The notes beneath the pieces are model-generated. The model did no database searches. It saw only the letters and a program-made list of their open reading frames with translations, and was not told where the DNA came from. The position numbers and the translations under genes are program-made. Shown in pieces: positions 54,757 to 63,386 of a DNA stretch of 64,000 bases. Every line of letters begins with the position of its first letter. Position 1 is the stretch's first letter. This stretch comes from Kaistella solincola (GTDB taxonomy: Bacteria; Bacteroidota; Bacteroidia; Flavobacteriales; Weeksellaceae): positions 186,001 to 250,000 of the forward strand of contig NZ_JSYK01000002.1 in NCBI RefSeq assembly GCF_000812875.1, read 5' to 3'.

Positions 54757-55175
54757 ACTTTTTCGCCGTTAACGAAAACTTCGTAAGTCACCGTGACATT
54801 TGGCTCCATGGTTTTGGAAACCGAACAGTATTTCTCAAAAGAAAGCGAGGCAGCGCGCTCGGCTTTTGCGTGATCAATATTTCCTTGCAGAAAAAATTTC
54901 ACCAAAATATTTTTAAAAGGTTTTGCTTCGTCTTTCTGAATTCTTTCGCCTTCAACTTCCGCGGAAAAGCCGGTGAGTTCCTGTCTTTGTTTCTTTAATA
55001 TCGAAACCATATCAATTCCGCTGCAGCCCGCGACAGCCATCAAAATAGTTTCCATGGGCGAAACGCCTGTCGTTCCAGGCGATTCAGAAATATTATCCAA
55101 AAGAATTTTGTTGCCCAAAGCGTTGGTGCATTCAAACAAATAATCGTCGTTGAGGCGGTTCAGTGTGATTTTCAT
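54753..55175 (-). CDS. OsmC family protein
   Basis: A 140-residue OsmC/Ohr-fold protein. The two redox Cys are in METILMAVAGCSGIDMVSIL and SFEKYCSVSKTM. Family members detoxify organic hydroperoxides; the short YhfA-type subgroup to which this looks closest has an uncertain role. It starts the OsmC-DUF1232 pair, facing the GNAT gene divergently across about 120 bases. Confidence 0.9.
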   Translation of the reverse strand: MKITLNRLNDDYLFECTNALGNKILLDNISESPGTTGVSPMETILMAVAGCSGIDMVSILKKQRQELTGFSAEVEGERIQKDEAKPFKNILVKFFLQGNIDHAKAERAASLSFEKYCSVSKTMEPNVTVTYEVFVNGEKV

Positions 55176-55293
55176 TAAAAATATTTAATCCAAAGTTAAA
55201 AATTTTAATTTCATAAAACCTTAAGGTTTTGAAGGCATGAAAAATGCTTTGAATAAATTTCAGTAAATTTATTCAACAGAAAAATCACAAATT

Positions 55294-55581
55294 ATGAATT
55301 ATACGAACAACCGCTCAGGGAACGGCGGCATAATTACACTCTCAAACGATGAAGAAATTGGCAGATTGACTTATACGATTGCTCCCGAAGAAAATAAAAT
55401 GATCATTTCGTACGTCCTGGTTCACCCGAAATTTGAAGGCCGCGGAATGGGAAAATATCTCGTGCAAGAAGGAATAAGATTCGCGCGCGAAAACAACTGG
55501 AAAATCTATCCGCATTGCTCCTACGCACGCTCGGTCATGAACCGAATGAATGATGTAGACGATATTTTAATGCCACGCTAA
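55294..55581 (+). CDS. GNAT acetyltransferase-like protein (NATD1/YidJ type)
   Basis: A 95-residue minimal GNAT. The acetyl-CoA-binding block is YVLVHPKFEGRGMGKYLVQE, and the C-terminal IYPHCSYARSVMNRM is typical of the NATD1/YjdJ group, which acts on small amines or unknown acceptors. It is divergent from the OsmC gene and followed by its own terminator. Confidence 0.88.
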   Translation: MNYTNNRSGNGGIITLSNDEEIGRLTYTIAPEENKMIISYVLVHPKFEGRGMGKYLVQEGIRFARENNWKIYPHCSYARSVMNRMNDVDDILMPR

Positions 55582-55589
55582 AACAAAAA

Positions 55590-55616
55590 AAAATCCCCTT
55601 TTAAGGGGATATTTTT
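55590..55616. terminator. Terminator between GNAT and agmatinase genes
   Basis: ATCCCCTT/AAGGGGAT palindrome flanked by A and T runs; works for both convergent genes. Confidence 0.85.
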
Positions 55617-55627
55617 ATACCGAAAGT

Positions 55628-56482
55628 TTACGGTTTGCTGATGTGGTAATACGCCAGCATTTTATAATACAGCTTCGCGGCAAGAAAAGCCGTAGGTTTT
55701 GGCATCGGCGAATCCATGAGTTCCACAATGTCGAAAGCAACAACGTTGCATTTTTCAAAAACCTTGCGGAGCAATTCTAAAGTTGGATACCATTGCAATC
55801 CGCCCGGTTCCGGCGTTCCGGTAGACGGCGCGATTGACGGATCAAAAGCATCCAGATCAATGGTGATGTAAACGTTTCCAGAAACTTTCTCCAGCACGTC
55901 ATTCACCCAATTTTCGTTGTTGGCAATTTCATGCGCGAAAAAGCACTGCTCTTTGTTCACATATTGCATTTCTTCGATGTCACACGAACGTATTCCGACC
56001 TGAACGAGATTATGTTTCTGGCTTGCCTCGAAAACTGCGCAGGCATGATTGGAAGTGGAACCGTGAAAATCGGGGCGCAAATCTGTATGAGCATCAAACT
56101 GTAAAACCGTAAGATTTTCAAATTTCTCACCCACGGCACGGATCGAACCAATGGAAACCGAATGTTCACCGCCGAAAAGCGTGAAAAGTTTGTCGTGGTG
56201 GTTTAATAATTCTTTGGTTTTAGTGTAAACCGCTTCGGTCATGGCTTCCGGAGATGATTTTTCGGAAATTTCACCCGCCATAAAAACACCTTCCAAATAC
56301 GGTTCTGTTCCGGTTTCGATGTCATACAATTCCATATTTTCAGACGCGTCCAGAAAAAGCTCCGGGCCTTTGTCGGCGCCTTTCCCCCAAGTTGAAGTTC
56401 CGTCGTAAGGAACGGTAACAAGCACCACTTTTGAAGTTTCCAATTGTGCATTTTCTTCGGGAATTCCGGCGTATGTTTGCAT
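55628..56482 (-). CDS. speB: Agmatinase
   Basis: Hydrolyses agmatine to putrescine and urea; a Mn-dependent ureohydrolase of 284 residues. The metal ligands are in LFGGEHSVSIG, QFDAHTDLRPDFHGS and TIDLDAFDPSIAPSTGTPEP. The gene lies close to speA (arginine decarboxylase, 57538) with only a HAD gene on the other strand between, which supports agmatinase over arginase or formimidoylglutamase. A promoter with TTG, 17 bases, TATCTTTG is at 56518-56545. Confidence 0.93.
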   Translation of the reverse strand: MQTYAGIPEENAQLETSKVVLVTVPYDGTSTWGKGADKGPELFLDASENMELYDIETGTEPYLEGVFMAGEISEKSSPEAMTEAVYTKTKELLNHHDKLFTLFGGEHSVSIGSIRAVGEKFENLTVLQFDAHTDLRPDFHGSTSNHACAVFEASQKHNLVQVGIRSCDIEEMQYVNKEQCFFAHEIANNENWVNDVLEKVSGNVYITIDLDAFDPSIAPSTGTPEPGGLQWYPTLELLRKVFEKCNVVAFDIVELMDSPMPKPTAFLAAKLYYKMLAYYHISKP

Positions 56483-56517
56483 GGTATTTTGAATTTAGGT
56501 TGATAATTTTAAGAGTC

Positions 56518-56545
56518 CAAAGATAAAAATTTCAAAAGACTTCAA
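56518..56545 (-). promoter_or_regulatory. Promoter of speB
   Basis: Minus strand TTG, 17 bases, TATCTTTG, about 36 bases before the ATG. Confidence 0.6.
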
Positions 56546-56559
56546 AGATTTTTAAAAAT

Positions 56560-56650
56560 GGTAAAAGTGAAAAATTAGCCGTTTTAAGGGCAAATAAATT
56601 GCTCTCAGAAATATTCGGTGCTATTCAGCCCTTATTTCCTATTTTTGTAA
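56560..56650. repeat. Divergent spacer with GCCGTTTTAAGGGC element and HAD-gene -7 element
   Basis: GCCGTTTTAAGGGC at 56578-56591 is an exact member of the hairpin family. TATTTTTG at 56640-56647 (plus strand) is a likely -7 element 13 bases before the HAD-gene ATG. Confidence 0.55.
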
Positions 56651-56660
56651 AAACTCATAA

Positions 56661-57320
56661 ATGCCATTAAAAGCAGTATTATTCGATATGGACGGCGTCA
56701 TCGTCGATACAGAACCACTTCACCGAAAAGCGTATTTTAAAATGTTCAATGACTTCGGGATTGTGGTGCCGGAAGATCTTTACACCACTTTTACGGGCGC
56801 CGCGACGAAAAAAGTCTGCTCCATACTCATCAAAAAATATGGTCTGAATGCCAGCATTAATGAACTTTCGGCGATTAAACGAAAATATTTCAAATACTTT
56901 TTTTACCACGATGAGGATTTTGCTTTGCTTCCCGGCGTGGAAAATCTGATTAAAAACTATTTTGAAAACGGAATTAAGCTGGTCTTGGCCTCGTCTGCAA
57001 GTATGGTGACAATTGATATGGTTTTTGAAAAATTTGGGTTGGCAAAATATTTTATCGGAAAAATAAGCGGTGATGATTTAAAGGAATCTAAACCGAATCC
57101 CGAAATTTTTCTGCTCGCCGCGGAAATCGCGCAGGAACCGAAAGAAAACTGTATGGTCATCGAAGATTCTACGAACGGAATTTTAGCCGCTCATAATGCC
57201 GAAATTTTCTGCGTCGCCTACAAAAGCGAACATTCTCTTCATCAGCATTACGAAAAAGCCAATCTGCTGATTTCTGATTTCTCCGAGATTACGACAGAAA
57301 AAATTAGCCTCTATTTTTAG
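56661..57320 (+). CDS. HAD-superfamily phosphatase/phosphomutase, beta-PGM-like
   Basis: A 219-residue HAD hydrolase. Motif I FDMDGVIVDTEPLH, a helical cap (about 20-85), motif II LVLASSAS, Lys in ESKPNPEIF and motif IV VIEDSTNGI. The DxDGVIxDTE start and cap type place it near beta-phosphoglucomutase and related sugar-phosphate phosphatases; substrate unknown. It lies between speB and speA on the opposite strand to both. Confidence 0.88.
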   Translation: MPLKAVLFDMDGVIVDTEPLHRKAYFKMFNDFGIVVPEDLYTTFTGAATKKVCSILIKKYGLNASINELSAIKRKYFKYFFYHDEDFALLPGVENLIKNYFENGIKLVLASSASMVTIDMVFEKFGLAKYFIGKISGDDLKESKPNPEIFLLAAEIAQEPKENCMVIEDSTNGILAAHNAEIFCVAYKSEHSLHQHYEKANLLISDFSEITTEKISLYF

Positions 57321-57410
57321 GTTTTTTTTGAAAACTTAAACCAAAAAAAAATCAGCTGCTCTTTATAGGTTTTTTTCTGATTTACCATTTTTAAACTAAC
57401 TACCAGCCCT

Positions 57411-57490
57411 AGCCCCGATGGGAACAACATCCTTTTTCTGCCGATAAAATCGGCAGAAAAAGATACAGTGAACAGCGGGAAATAGCTCCT
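57411..57490. repeat. AGCCCCGAT...GATACAGTG palindromic element, copy 2
   Basis: Second copy of the element at 29691. It has a perfect 14-base inner stem (57432-57445 with 57449-57462, AAA loop), larger than in copy 1, flanked by the shared AGCCCCGAT and GATACAG pieces. It lies between convergent HAD and speA genes and may act as a bidirectional terminator. Confidence 0.72.
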
Positions 57491-57537
57491 AAAAAAAAGA
57501 AGCAACTTACCGCTGCTTCTTTCTAAAAATTCCGTAC

Positions 57538-58929
57538 TTAATAGCCCAATAATTTCAAAACATCGTCGGGTCTCTGCTCATCGCGAAAAACGCTGTAGGT
57601 GAAATTTCCATCGCCATCTTTGTCGATCAAAATATGTTTGGGCTGAGGCATCAAACAGTGGTGAACGCCGCCGTAACCGCCGATGGTTTCTTGGTACGCG
57701 CCGGTGTTGAAAAAGCCGATGTACAGAGGTTTTGTGTCGCTGAAAACCGGCAGATAAATAGCGTTGGTGTGCTGCTCGGAGTTGTAATAATCATCTGAAT
57801 CGCAGGTTAAACCACCGAGGAACACGCGCTCGTAGGTATCTTCCCAACGGTTGAGCGGCAACATGATAAATTTGCGCGAAATCGCCCAGGTATCGGGAAG
57901 TGTGGTCATGAACGAAGAATCGATCATATTCCATTTTTCGCGGTCATTCTGACGCTTCTGGGAAATAATTTTGTAAAGGTGACCGCCGCTTTCGCCAACG
58001 GTAAAACTACCAAATTCGGTATAGATATTCGGTTCTTCAACGCCTTCTTCTTCGCAGAATTTTTTAATTTGGGACACAATTTCGTTCACCATGTATTGGT
58101 AATCATAATCGAAATTCAAAGAGGTTTTTATGGGAAAACCGCCGCCGATATTCAGCGAATCAACTTCCGGAGCAATTTTTTTCAAACGGGCGTAAACGCG
58201 CAGACATTTGTAAAGCTCGTTCCAGTAATACGCGGTGTCTTTGATGCCTGTATTGATGAAAAAATGCAGCATTTTGAGTCGCGCGTTCGGGTGTTCCGCG
58301 ATTTTCTGGCTATAATACGGGATGATATCTTTGTAACCAATGCCAAGTCTTGAGGTATAAAATTCGAATTTCGGTTCTTCTTCAGAAGCGATTCGGATCC
58401 CGATATTGAACGTGGTATCTATGCTTTCGGTGAGTTTGTCGAGCTCGCGGTAATTATCTAAAATCGGCGTTATGTTGTGAAATCCGCTATTGATAAGCCC
58501 CGAAATTTTTGCTAAATAGTCATCAGTTTTAAAACCGTTGCAAATCACTTCGACATTTTTGTCAAACTTTCCCTTTTCGTACAATGATTTCACAATATCC
58601 ATGTCGTACGCGGAGGAAGTTTCAATTGAAATATCGTTTTTCAACGCTTCTTCCAAGACAAAGGCGAAGTGACTCGATTTGGTGCAATAGCAGTAACGAT
58701 AATCTTTTTTGTAATCGTTGATTTCAAAAGCTTCCTTAAACCAGGCTTTTGCACGCTGAATATTGGTAGAAATTTTCGGCAGATAATTAAATTTCAAAGG
58801 TGTGCCAAACTTTTCAACAACCTCCATCAGCGGAATATCGTGAAAACTGAGACTATTTTCGGTAACACTGAATTCTTCGGTGGGAAAATAGAGGGTCTGG
58901 TCTATAAGTTCTGAATATTTAATTTTCAT
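57538..58929 (-). CDS. speA: Biosynthetic arginine decarboxylase, short Bacteroidota form
   Basis: PLP-dependent, fold III arginine decarboxylase: arginine to agmatine, the step before SpeB. It has 463 residues against about 630-660 for the E. coli enzyme, the compact form seen in Bacteroidota. The PLP Lys region is YCYCTKSSHFAFV; the glycine loop is SLNIGGGFPIKTSL; the C-terminal active-site part has LGGLTCDSDDYY (cognate Cys and Asp). Together with agmatinase it gives putrescine without ornithine. Confidence 0.9.
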   Translation of the reverse strand: MKIKYSELIDQTLYFPTEEFSVTENSLSFHDIPLMEVVEKFGTPLKFNYLPKISTNIQRAKAWFKEAFEINDYKKDYRYCYCTKSSHFAFVLEEALKNDISIETSSAYDMDIVKSLYEKGKFDKNVEVICNGFKTDDYLAKISGLINSGFHNITPILDNYRELDKLTESIDTTFNIGIRIASEEEPKFEFYTSRLGIGYKDIIPYYSQKIAEHPNARLKMLHFFINTGIKDTAYYWNELYKCLRVYARLKKIAPEVDSLNIGGGFPIKTSLNFDYDYQYMVNEIVSQIKKFCEEEGVEEPNIYTEFGSFTVGESGGHLYKIISQKRQNDREKWNMIDSSFMTTLPDTWAISRKFIMLPLNRWEDTYERVFLGGLTCDSDDYYNSEQHTNAIYLPVFSDTKPLYIGFFNTGAYQETIGGYGGVHHCLMPQPKHILIDKDGDGNFTYSVFRDEQRPDDVLKLLGY

Positions 58930-59005
58930 GCTAAATCTGAAGTTGTACTATTATTAAAGACTGCAAAGTTGAGAAAAAAAGTTGGGTTTTTATTTTAAAA
59001 TTCCG

Positions 59006-59644
59006 TTAAAGTTCAGCTGCCGGCCGGTGCGAGTGAAAAACCAACAAATCACCATTTTCAAAAGTGATTTTCACCTGATCTTCAACGGCAAAATTTCTTG
59101 TGCCGATTCTACTGGTGAGGTTTAAGTTTTCTTTGTTTAATGTCCAGTTTAGGCCGATAGAAGTCACATTTTCGGTAAACGGAAACGGATACAGCGAAAT
59201 TTTGCAATGCTTCACATTTTCTATAAGTAAATTTTTCGGTGAGAAAAAATAGGTGCCAAATTCATCAAAAAAAGTAATTTTAAGCGCATCTTTTGCTTTA
59301 AAAGCCACGGTTAAATTCCCGAGAAAATGATCCATTTCTCCGCCGGAACCGCCGTAGACATCCACTGCTGTTGCGCCGCGCTGCAGCAAGATTTCAAGCG
59401 CTTTTTCAAAATCGGTTTTATCCTGATCCGGTGTATAAATAAATTTTTCTTGGTAAATACTTTCATCATTTCCGGAGTGCGAATCGAAATCGCCTGAAAT
59501 AAAACCAAGCTTTTCAAGCGGAAAATTTTTATTTTTTAAATAATGAAAAGCACCGTCGGTACACGCAATTAAAAAATATGCCTCTAAAGCAGGTAAAATT
59601 TCCGGCGGCACACCATTGATAAAAAGTAGCGCTTTATCGGTCAT
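59006..59644 (-). CDS. Thiamine diphosphokinase
   Basis: Transfers diphosphate from ATP to thiamine to give the coenzyme. The start at 59644 (MTDKALLFINGVPPEILPAL, 212 residues) is chosen over an in-frame ATG at 59704 that lies well inside the upstream gene. Hallmarks: CTDGAFHYLKN, GFISGDFDSH (GDFDS) and DVYGGSGGEMDHFLGNLTV. It overlaps the end of the cobalamin adenosyltransferase gene by 11 bases, so the two cofactor genes are co-translated. Confidence 0.92.
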   Translation of the reverse strand: MTDKALLFINGVPPEILPALEAYFLIACTDGAFHYLKNKNFPLEKLGFISGDFDSHSGNDESIYQEKFIYTPDQDKTDFEKALEILLQRGATAVDVYGGSGGEMDHFLGNLTVAFKAKDALKITFFDEFGTYFFSPKNLLIENVKHCKISLYPFPFTENVTSIGLNWTLNKENLNLTSRIGTRNFAVEDQVKITFENGDLLVFHSHRPAAEL

Positions 59645-60203
59645 TGGGATTCCAGTATTCTTCCGGTTCATTCGCAAGTTTTGAGGCGTGGCGAGCCAGC
59701 ACAAAAAGATAATCCGATAATCTGTTTAAATATTTCAGCAATTCGGGACGAATTTCTTCGGTTTCGTTCAAAAATACCAAACTGCGTTCTGCGCGGCGGC
59801 AAACTGTACGACAAACGTGAAGTGATGTTGCAGATTTTCCGCCGCCGGGTAAAATAAAATATTGAAGCGGTTGTAAGCCTCTTTCGATTTCATCCATCCA
59901 AAGTTCCAATTCTTCAATTTCCTTTTCGGAAATTTCGAGTGCTAAACGCGATTTTCCGTTTGCCATCGTTAATTTATCCGTTGGAGTTGCAGATTCTGAA
60001 CCGACGGTAAAAAGATCAAACTGAATTTTTTTGAGCTGAGAAAGCACCTGTTCATCAGTAATTTCGCTTTTCGCCACACCGATAAAAGAGTTAAGCTCAT
60101 CGATGGTTCCGTAAGCTTCCACCCGAGCGGACGCTTTGGAAACCCGCGTGCCCCCGTAGAGCGCAGTTTGGCCTTTGTCGCCGGTTTTTGTATAGATTTT
60201 CAT
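59634..60203 (-). CDS. Cob(I)yrinic acid a,c-diamide / cobalamin adenosyltransferase (PduO type)
   Basis: Makes adenosylcobalamin from cob(I)alamin and ATP. A 189-residue PduO-type ATR: MKIYTKTGDKGQTALYGGTR (ATP site), LPGGGKSATSLHVCRTVCRR and NRLSDYLFVLARHAS are diagnostic. Without a cobinamide pathway nearby it probably serves salvage of B12. It is the first gene of a two-gene cofactor set. Confidence 0.94.
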   Translation of the reverse strand: MKIYTKTGDKGQTALYGGTRVSKASARVEAYGTIDELNSFIGVAKSEITDEQVLSQLKKIQFDLFTVGSESATPTDKLTMANGKSRLALEISEKEIEELELWMDEIERGLQPLQYFILPGGGKSATSLHVCRTVCRRAERSLVFLNETEEIRPELLKYLNRLSDYLFVLARHASKLANEPEEYWNPNDR

Positions 60204-60405
60204 GGGTTTTACTTTGAGGTAAATTTAAGGATTTTAAAACTGTTTGCCAGAACTTCCCCGTTCGCGTAATTTTAAAACTTAAAAGTTTTTTGTAATAATT
60301 TCAAAACTTATTTATCCAATAGATAGAAAACACAAAAATTTGCCGTTGAAACAGCCAAAATTTTAAAAATGAAAATAAAAATTTACCACCTGAAAATCCG
60401 CACTA

Positions 60406-60891
60406 ATGACCTACGAATTTGACCAGCTTTACCGGGAATTTTCGCCGCGTATTTATAAACTTTGTTTGAGTTATTCGGGTGACCGGCTTTTTGCGGATGA
60501 TCTTCACCAGGAAACCTGGATCGCGGTCTGGCACAGTTTGCCGAAGTTTCGGAACGAAAGTAAAATCGGAACCTGGATTTACCGAATCGCGATAAATACG
60601 TGTCTGGTCGGACTGAAAAAAGAAAAAAACAAGGCAGATGACTCGGAAAAAATATTATCGAAACTGGTTTACGAAGAAACGCAGGACAATTCCAAAGAAA
60701 TCAACCGTTTGTACGAATCCATCAGCAAACTGAAAGAGAACGAAAGAATTATTATAACGTTGGTTTTAGAAGAAAAGCCTTACGACGAAATCGCAGAAAT
60801 CACCGGAATTACCGAGAACAATTTGCGTGTAAAAATCCACAGAATTAAAAAAGAACTTCAGCAAATCTATAGCAGCCATGGAAGAATTTAA
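60406..60891 (+). CDS. ECF-type RNA polymerase sigma factor
   Basis: A 161-residue sigma-70 factor with region 2 (YREFSPRIYKLCLSYSGDRL, FADDLHQETWIAVWHSLPKF, TWIYRIAINTC) and region 4 (IIITLVLEEKPYDEIAEITG and ENNLRVKIHRIKKEL). It lacks region 3 and the N-terminal region 1.1, as ECF factors do. It overlaps the next gene by 14 bases, the usual arrangement with a cognate regulator. A GCCG/GCC repeat is just upstream (60340). No autoregulatory promoter was identified. Confidence 0.92.
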   Translation: MTYEFDQLYREFSPRIYKLCLSYSGDRLFADDLHQETWIAVWHSLPKFRNESKIGTWIYRIAINTCLVGLKKEKNKADDSEKILSKLVYEETQDNSKEINRLYESISKLKENERIIITLVLEEKPYDEIAEITGITENNLRVKIHRIKKELQQIYSSHGRI

Positions 60892-61471
60892 AGATCTAGA
60901 AAACCTCTGGAAAACCTCGGAGACAAAAATTCCGGCTAAAAACGACCAAATTTCTAAAATTAAAAACAACCGTATGAAACTGAAAAACAATTACACCAAA
61001 GGCGCAATTCTGCTCGTCGCAACAGGAATTTTCATCCTGATTTTAATGACCACTTTTGATGCTAAAATCTTAACAACACCAATTGTTTCGGCAATGGTTA
61101 TTATTTCTCTGGTTTGCTTTCTCCAGGCTGGACTGATGTTTTTCACCGCAAAAAAAATCAGCGATATTGATGAAACCCAAACACCGGCTTCTCACCTTCA
61201 GCAATGGCTGGAGTTCCGGGAGTTCCAGAAAAAACTCCGACACTGGAACATGCCGGTTTACTATATTTTGCTCAGCCTCGCGCTCGGCGTTTATATGTTT
61301 GAATTGCTGAAAACGGTGGATCTGTGGAAAATGCTTCTGGCTTTTGCCATAACGTATTCGTGGCTGCTTTTTGCTTATTTTTATCTCGGAAAAAAAGAGG
61401 TGAAAAAACAGGACGCAAAAATGGACGGAATTATTTCGGAGCTTAAAAATCTCGAAAACCAATTTAATTAA
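60878..61471 (+). CDS. Four-helix membrane protein, candidate anti-sigma factor
   Basis: A 197-residue protein. An N-terminal hydrophilic segment (1-35, EEFKDLENLWKTSETKIP, resembling a sigma-binding helix) is followed by two hydrophobic hairpins (GAILLVATGIFILILMTT, TPIVSAMVIISLVCFLQAGL; YYILLSLALGVYMFELL, MLLAFAITYSWLLFAYFYL). The 14-base overlap with the sigma gene points to a membrane-bound anti-sigma factor, but no zinc-binding ASD motif is visible, so its mechanism would differ from RsiW or RseA. A terminator follows. Confidence 0.75.
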   Translation: MEEFKDLENLWKTSETKIPAKNDQISKIKNNRMKLKNNYTKGAILLVATGIFILILMTTFDAKILTTPIVSAMVIISLVCFLQAGLMFFTAKKISDIDETQTPASHLQQWLEFREFQKKLRHWNMPVYYILLSLALGVYMFELLKTVDLWKMLLAFAITYSWLLFAYFYLGKKEVKKQDAKMDGIISELKNLENQFN

Positions 61472-61474
61472 AAT

Positions 61475-61506
61475 AAAAAGCCGGAAATTTTTTCCGGCTT
61501 TTTTGC
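61475..61506. terminator. Bidirectional terminator
   Basis: AAAAAGCCGGAAA / TTTCCGGCTTTTTT between the convergent anti-sigma-candidate and hydrolase genes. Confidence 0.85.
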
Positions 61507-62348
61507 TATATTTTTTCTAAAATAATCTTCCAGAGCGGTCGGTTATAAGTTCGAAAAAAGTTCACGTGTCCGATTTCAAGTTTTGGAGATTCCTTCACCC
61601 AAACTTTTCGGTAGGTTTTTCGGAGGTTTGGATACACATTTTTCATCAGGTTTTCCATGCCTTTCATTGTTACCCACGGATCGTCTTCGGCATAAATAAT
61701 CAAGGTTTCCTGATCGAAATTTTCGGCGTTATTTGCGCCAATTTTTTCATAAAGCCTTTTGGTGGATTTCTTATTTATAATTAAAGTTTTCCAGTCGTAG
61801 GCCACGCCTTTCGGTAAAGATTCGCCTAAACCAAACCGGTGCGCCGGAAAATAACCAAATATTTCAGATAGAATCGGAAGTGCAATTCCGAAACCCAGAA
61901 ATCCGGTAAGAGCGACCTTAAAACTTAAATTTGAAAGTTGTGCATCCTGAGTCGCAACAAATATAAATTTGCTGAAAATCGCAGAATCTTGGTTCATTCC
62001 GACAATTAACGCGCCTACGGAATGTCCCAGACAATATTTCAATTCCTCCGGATATTCCTGCCGGATATAATGGGTAAGCGTTTTAAAATCTACGGTGCCC
62101 CAGATGCGCATATTTGCCTCAAAACCGGCTAATTTTTTCGGTTTAGATTCACCGATGCCGCGGTAATCGTAAGTGATGACAGTGAAACCATTTTCAGCAA
62201 AATATCTAGCGAAAGAAAAATACACTTGCTGTTTCACACCGGTTGCGGAATTGATGAGCAAAACTTTTCCGTTTGAAATTTTTGGTTCAAAAACTTTAAC
62301 AAAAAGCGGAAAATTATCGGAGGTTTTTAAAGTTAGCTCTTTCATCAT
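61506..62348 (-). CDS. Alpha/beta hydrolase
   Basis: A 280-residue alpha/beta hydrolase. The nucleophile elbow is LGHSVGALIVG (GxSxG), with the oxyanion-side sequence INSATGVKQQVY and a TYDYRGIGESKP strand-loop near 65. The catalytic Asp is likely in IIYAEDDPWVTMKG and the His in LEIGHVNFFRTYN. It has no signal peptide. The start may be the first or second of MM. A terminator hairpin from the upstream rbsK abuts this start codon. The substrate is unknown. Confidence 0.87.
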   Translation of the reverse strand: MMKELTLKTSDNFPLFVKVFEPKISNGKVLLINSATGVKQQVYFSFARYFAENGFTVITYDYRGIGESKPKKLAGFEANMRIWGTVDFKTLTHYIRQEYPEELKYCLGHSVGALIVGMNQDSAIFSKFIFVATQDAQLSNLSFKVALTGFLGFGIALPILSEIFGYFPAHRFGLGESLPKGVAYDWKTLIINKKSTKRLYEKIGANNAENFDQETLIIYAEDDPWVTMKGMENLMKNVYPNLRKTYRKVWVKESPKLEIGHVNFFRTYNRPLWKIILEKI

Positions 62349-62353
62349 AAAAA

Positions 62354-62377
62354 AATTCCACTAAAAAAAGTGGAATT
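62354..62377 (-). terminator. Terminator-like hairpin between rbsK and the hydrolase start
   Basis: AATTCCACT / AGTGGAATT with a six-A loop; read on the minus strand the T run leads straight into the hydrolase ATG. It may end rbsK transcripts and so restrict co-expression, or act as an attenuator. Confidence 0.6.
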
Positions 62378-62441
62378 AATATTTAAAAATATAAATTTTT
62401 AAGCTTTAAATTTAATAAACCGATATGTTTGAAATAGCAAA

Positions 62442-63335
62442 TTACTCTGAAACAATGTCTTTCATATAAGGTAAACCACGCTGCGAACCGCGGTTTTTTG
62501 TCACTTTCAATGAAACATCATTGCCAAAACGCACGCAATCATCAATCGAATTCCGGTGACAAAGTGCAACGGCAAATCCGCCCGCAAAAGCGTCGCCCAT
62601 TCCCATTTTGTGAAGCACAGAATCGTGGTCGTTGCGGTAATATTTCATTTCCGTTCCGTTGAAATAAGTGGTGGAATTGGTATCGTCGCGAACGAATAAT
62701 TTATTAGGATATTTCCGTAAAATTTCTTCGCGCGGCTGATCGCCGAAAATAATGGAAAGTTCGTTGCTTTTGGCGACGATAAAAGTTGCGGAATCGATAA
62801 CTTCTTCAGACAGCTTTTTTGCCGGTGACGCATAAAGTCCGATTTTTTTGCCGTTTGAAGCGGCTAATTTTGCTGCGAATTCTACGGTTTCCATGGGAAT
62901 TTCAAGCTGAAGCAAAACCAAATCTGCAGTGCTGAACAGTTTTTCAGCTTCAGAGACATTCTGTGGTTGTAAACAATAATTAGCGCCAGGCACCACAACG
63001 ATTGAATTTACGCCTTTTGCTGCAATTACATAAGCGGTACCGGTGGAAGCTTCTTCGGTTTCTACAACATATCCCACATTTACACCTTCATCAACCAAAT
63101 TACGCATAATCTGCTGCCCGAACGGATCCATACCAACAGCACCGATAAAATAAACGCTTGCGCCCAGACGCGCCGTGGCAACCGCCTGATTGGCGCCTTT
63201 ACCACCAAAGAAGCTTTCAGATTTCTCTGCCATCACCGTTTCATTCGGTTGCGGCGGATGTTCGGTATTTAAAACTAAATCTATTGAAGAACTGCCAATT
63301 ACAATAATTTTTGGTTGTTCGGAAGTGATGTTCAT
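62442..63335 (-). CDS. rbsK: Ribokinase
   Basis: PfkB-family kinase making ribose-5-phosphate, 297 residues. SIDLVLNTEHPPQPNETV, the substrate loop ESFFGGKGANQAVATARLGA and the anion-hole/catalytic Asp motif MGMGDAFAGGFAVALCHRN are all visible; the loop reads GMGD where GAGD is usual. PfkB family members overlap in sugar specificity, so other sugars or nucleosides are possible. No ribose transporter or regulator is near. Confidence 0.87.
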   Translation of the reverse strand: MNITSEQPKIIVIGSSSIDLVLNTEHPPQPNETVMAEKSESFFGGKGANQAVATARLGASVYFIGAVGMDPFGQQIMRNLVDEGVNVGYVVETEEASTGTAYVIAAKGVNSIVVVPGANYCLQPQNVSEAEKLFSTADLVLLQLEIPMETVEFAAKLAASNGKKIGLYASPAKKLSEEVIDSATFIVAKSNELSIIFGDQPREEILRKYPNKLFVRDDTNSTTYFNGTEMKYYRNDHDSVLHKMGMGDAFAGGFAVALCHRNSIDDCVRFGNDVSLKVTKNRGSQRGLPYMKDIVSE

Positions 63336-63386
63336 TATGGTAAAAAGTATACTTTTAATTAGAAAAAATATGGTTGCCTAAAGCTA

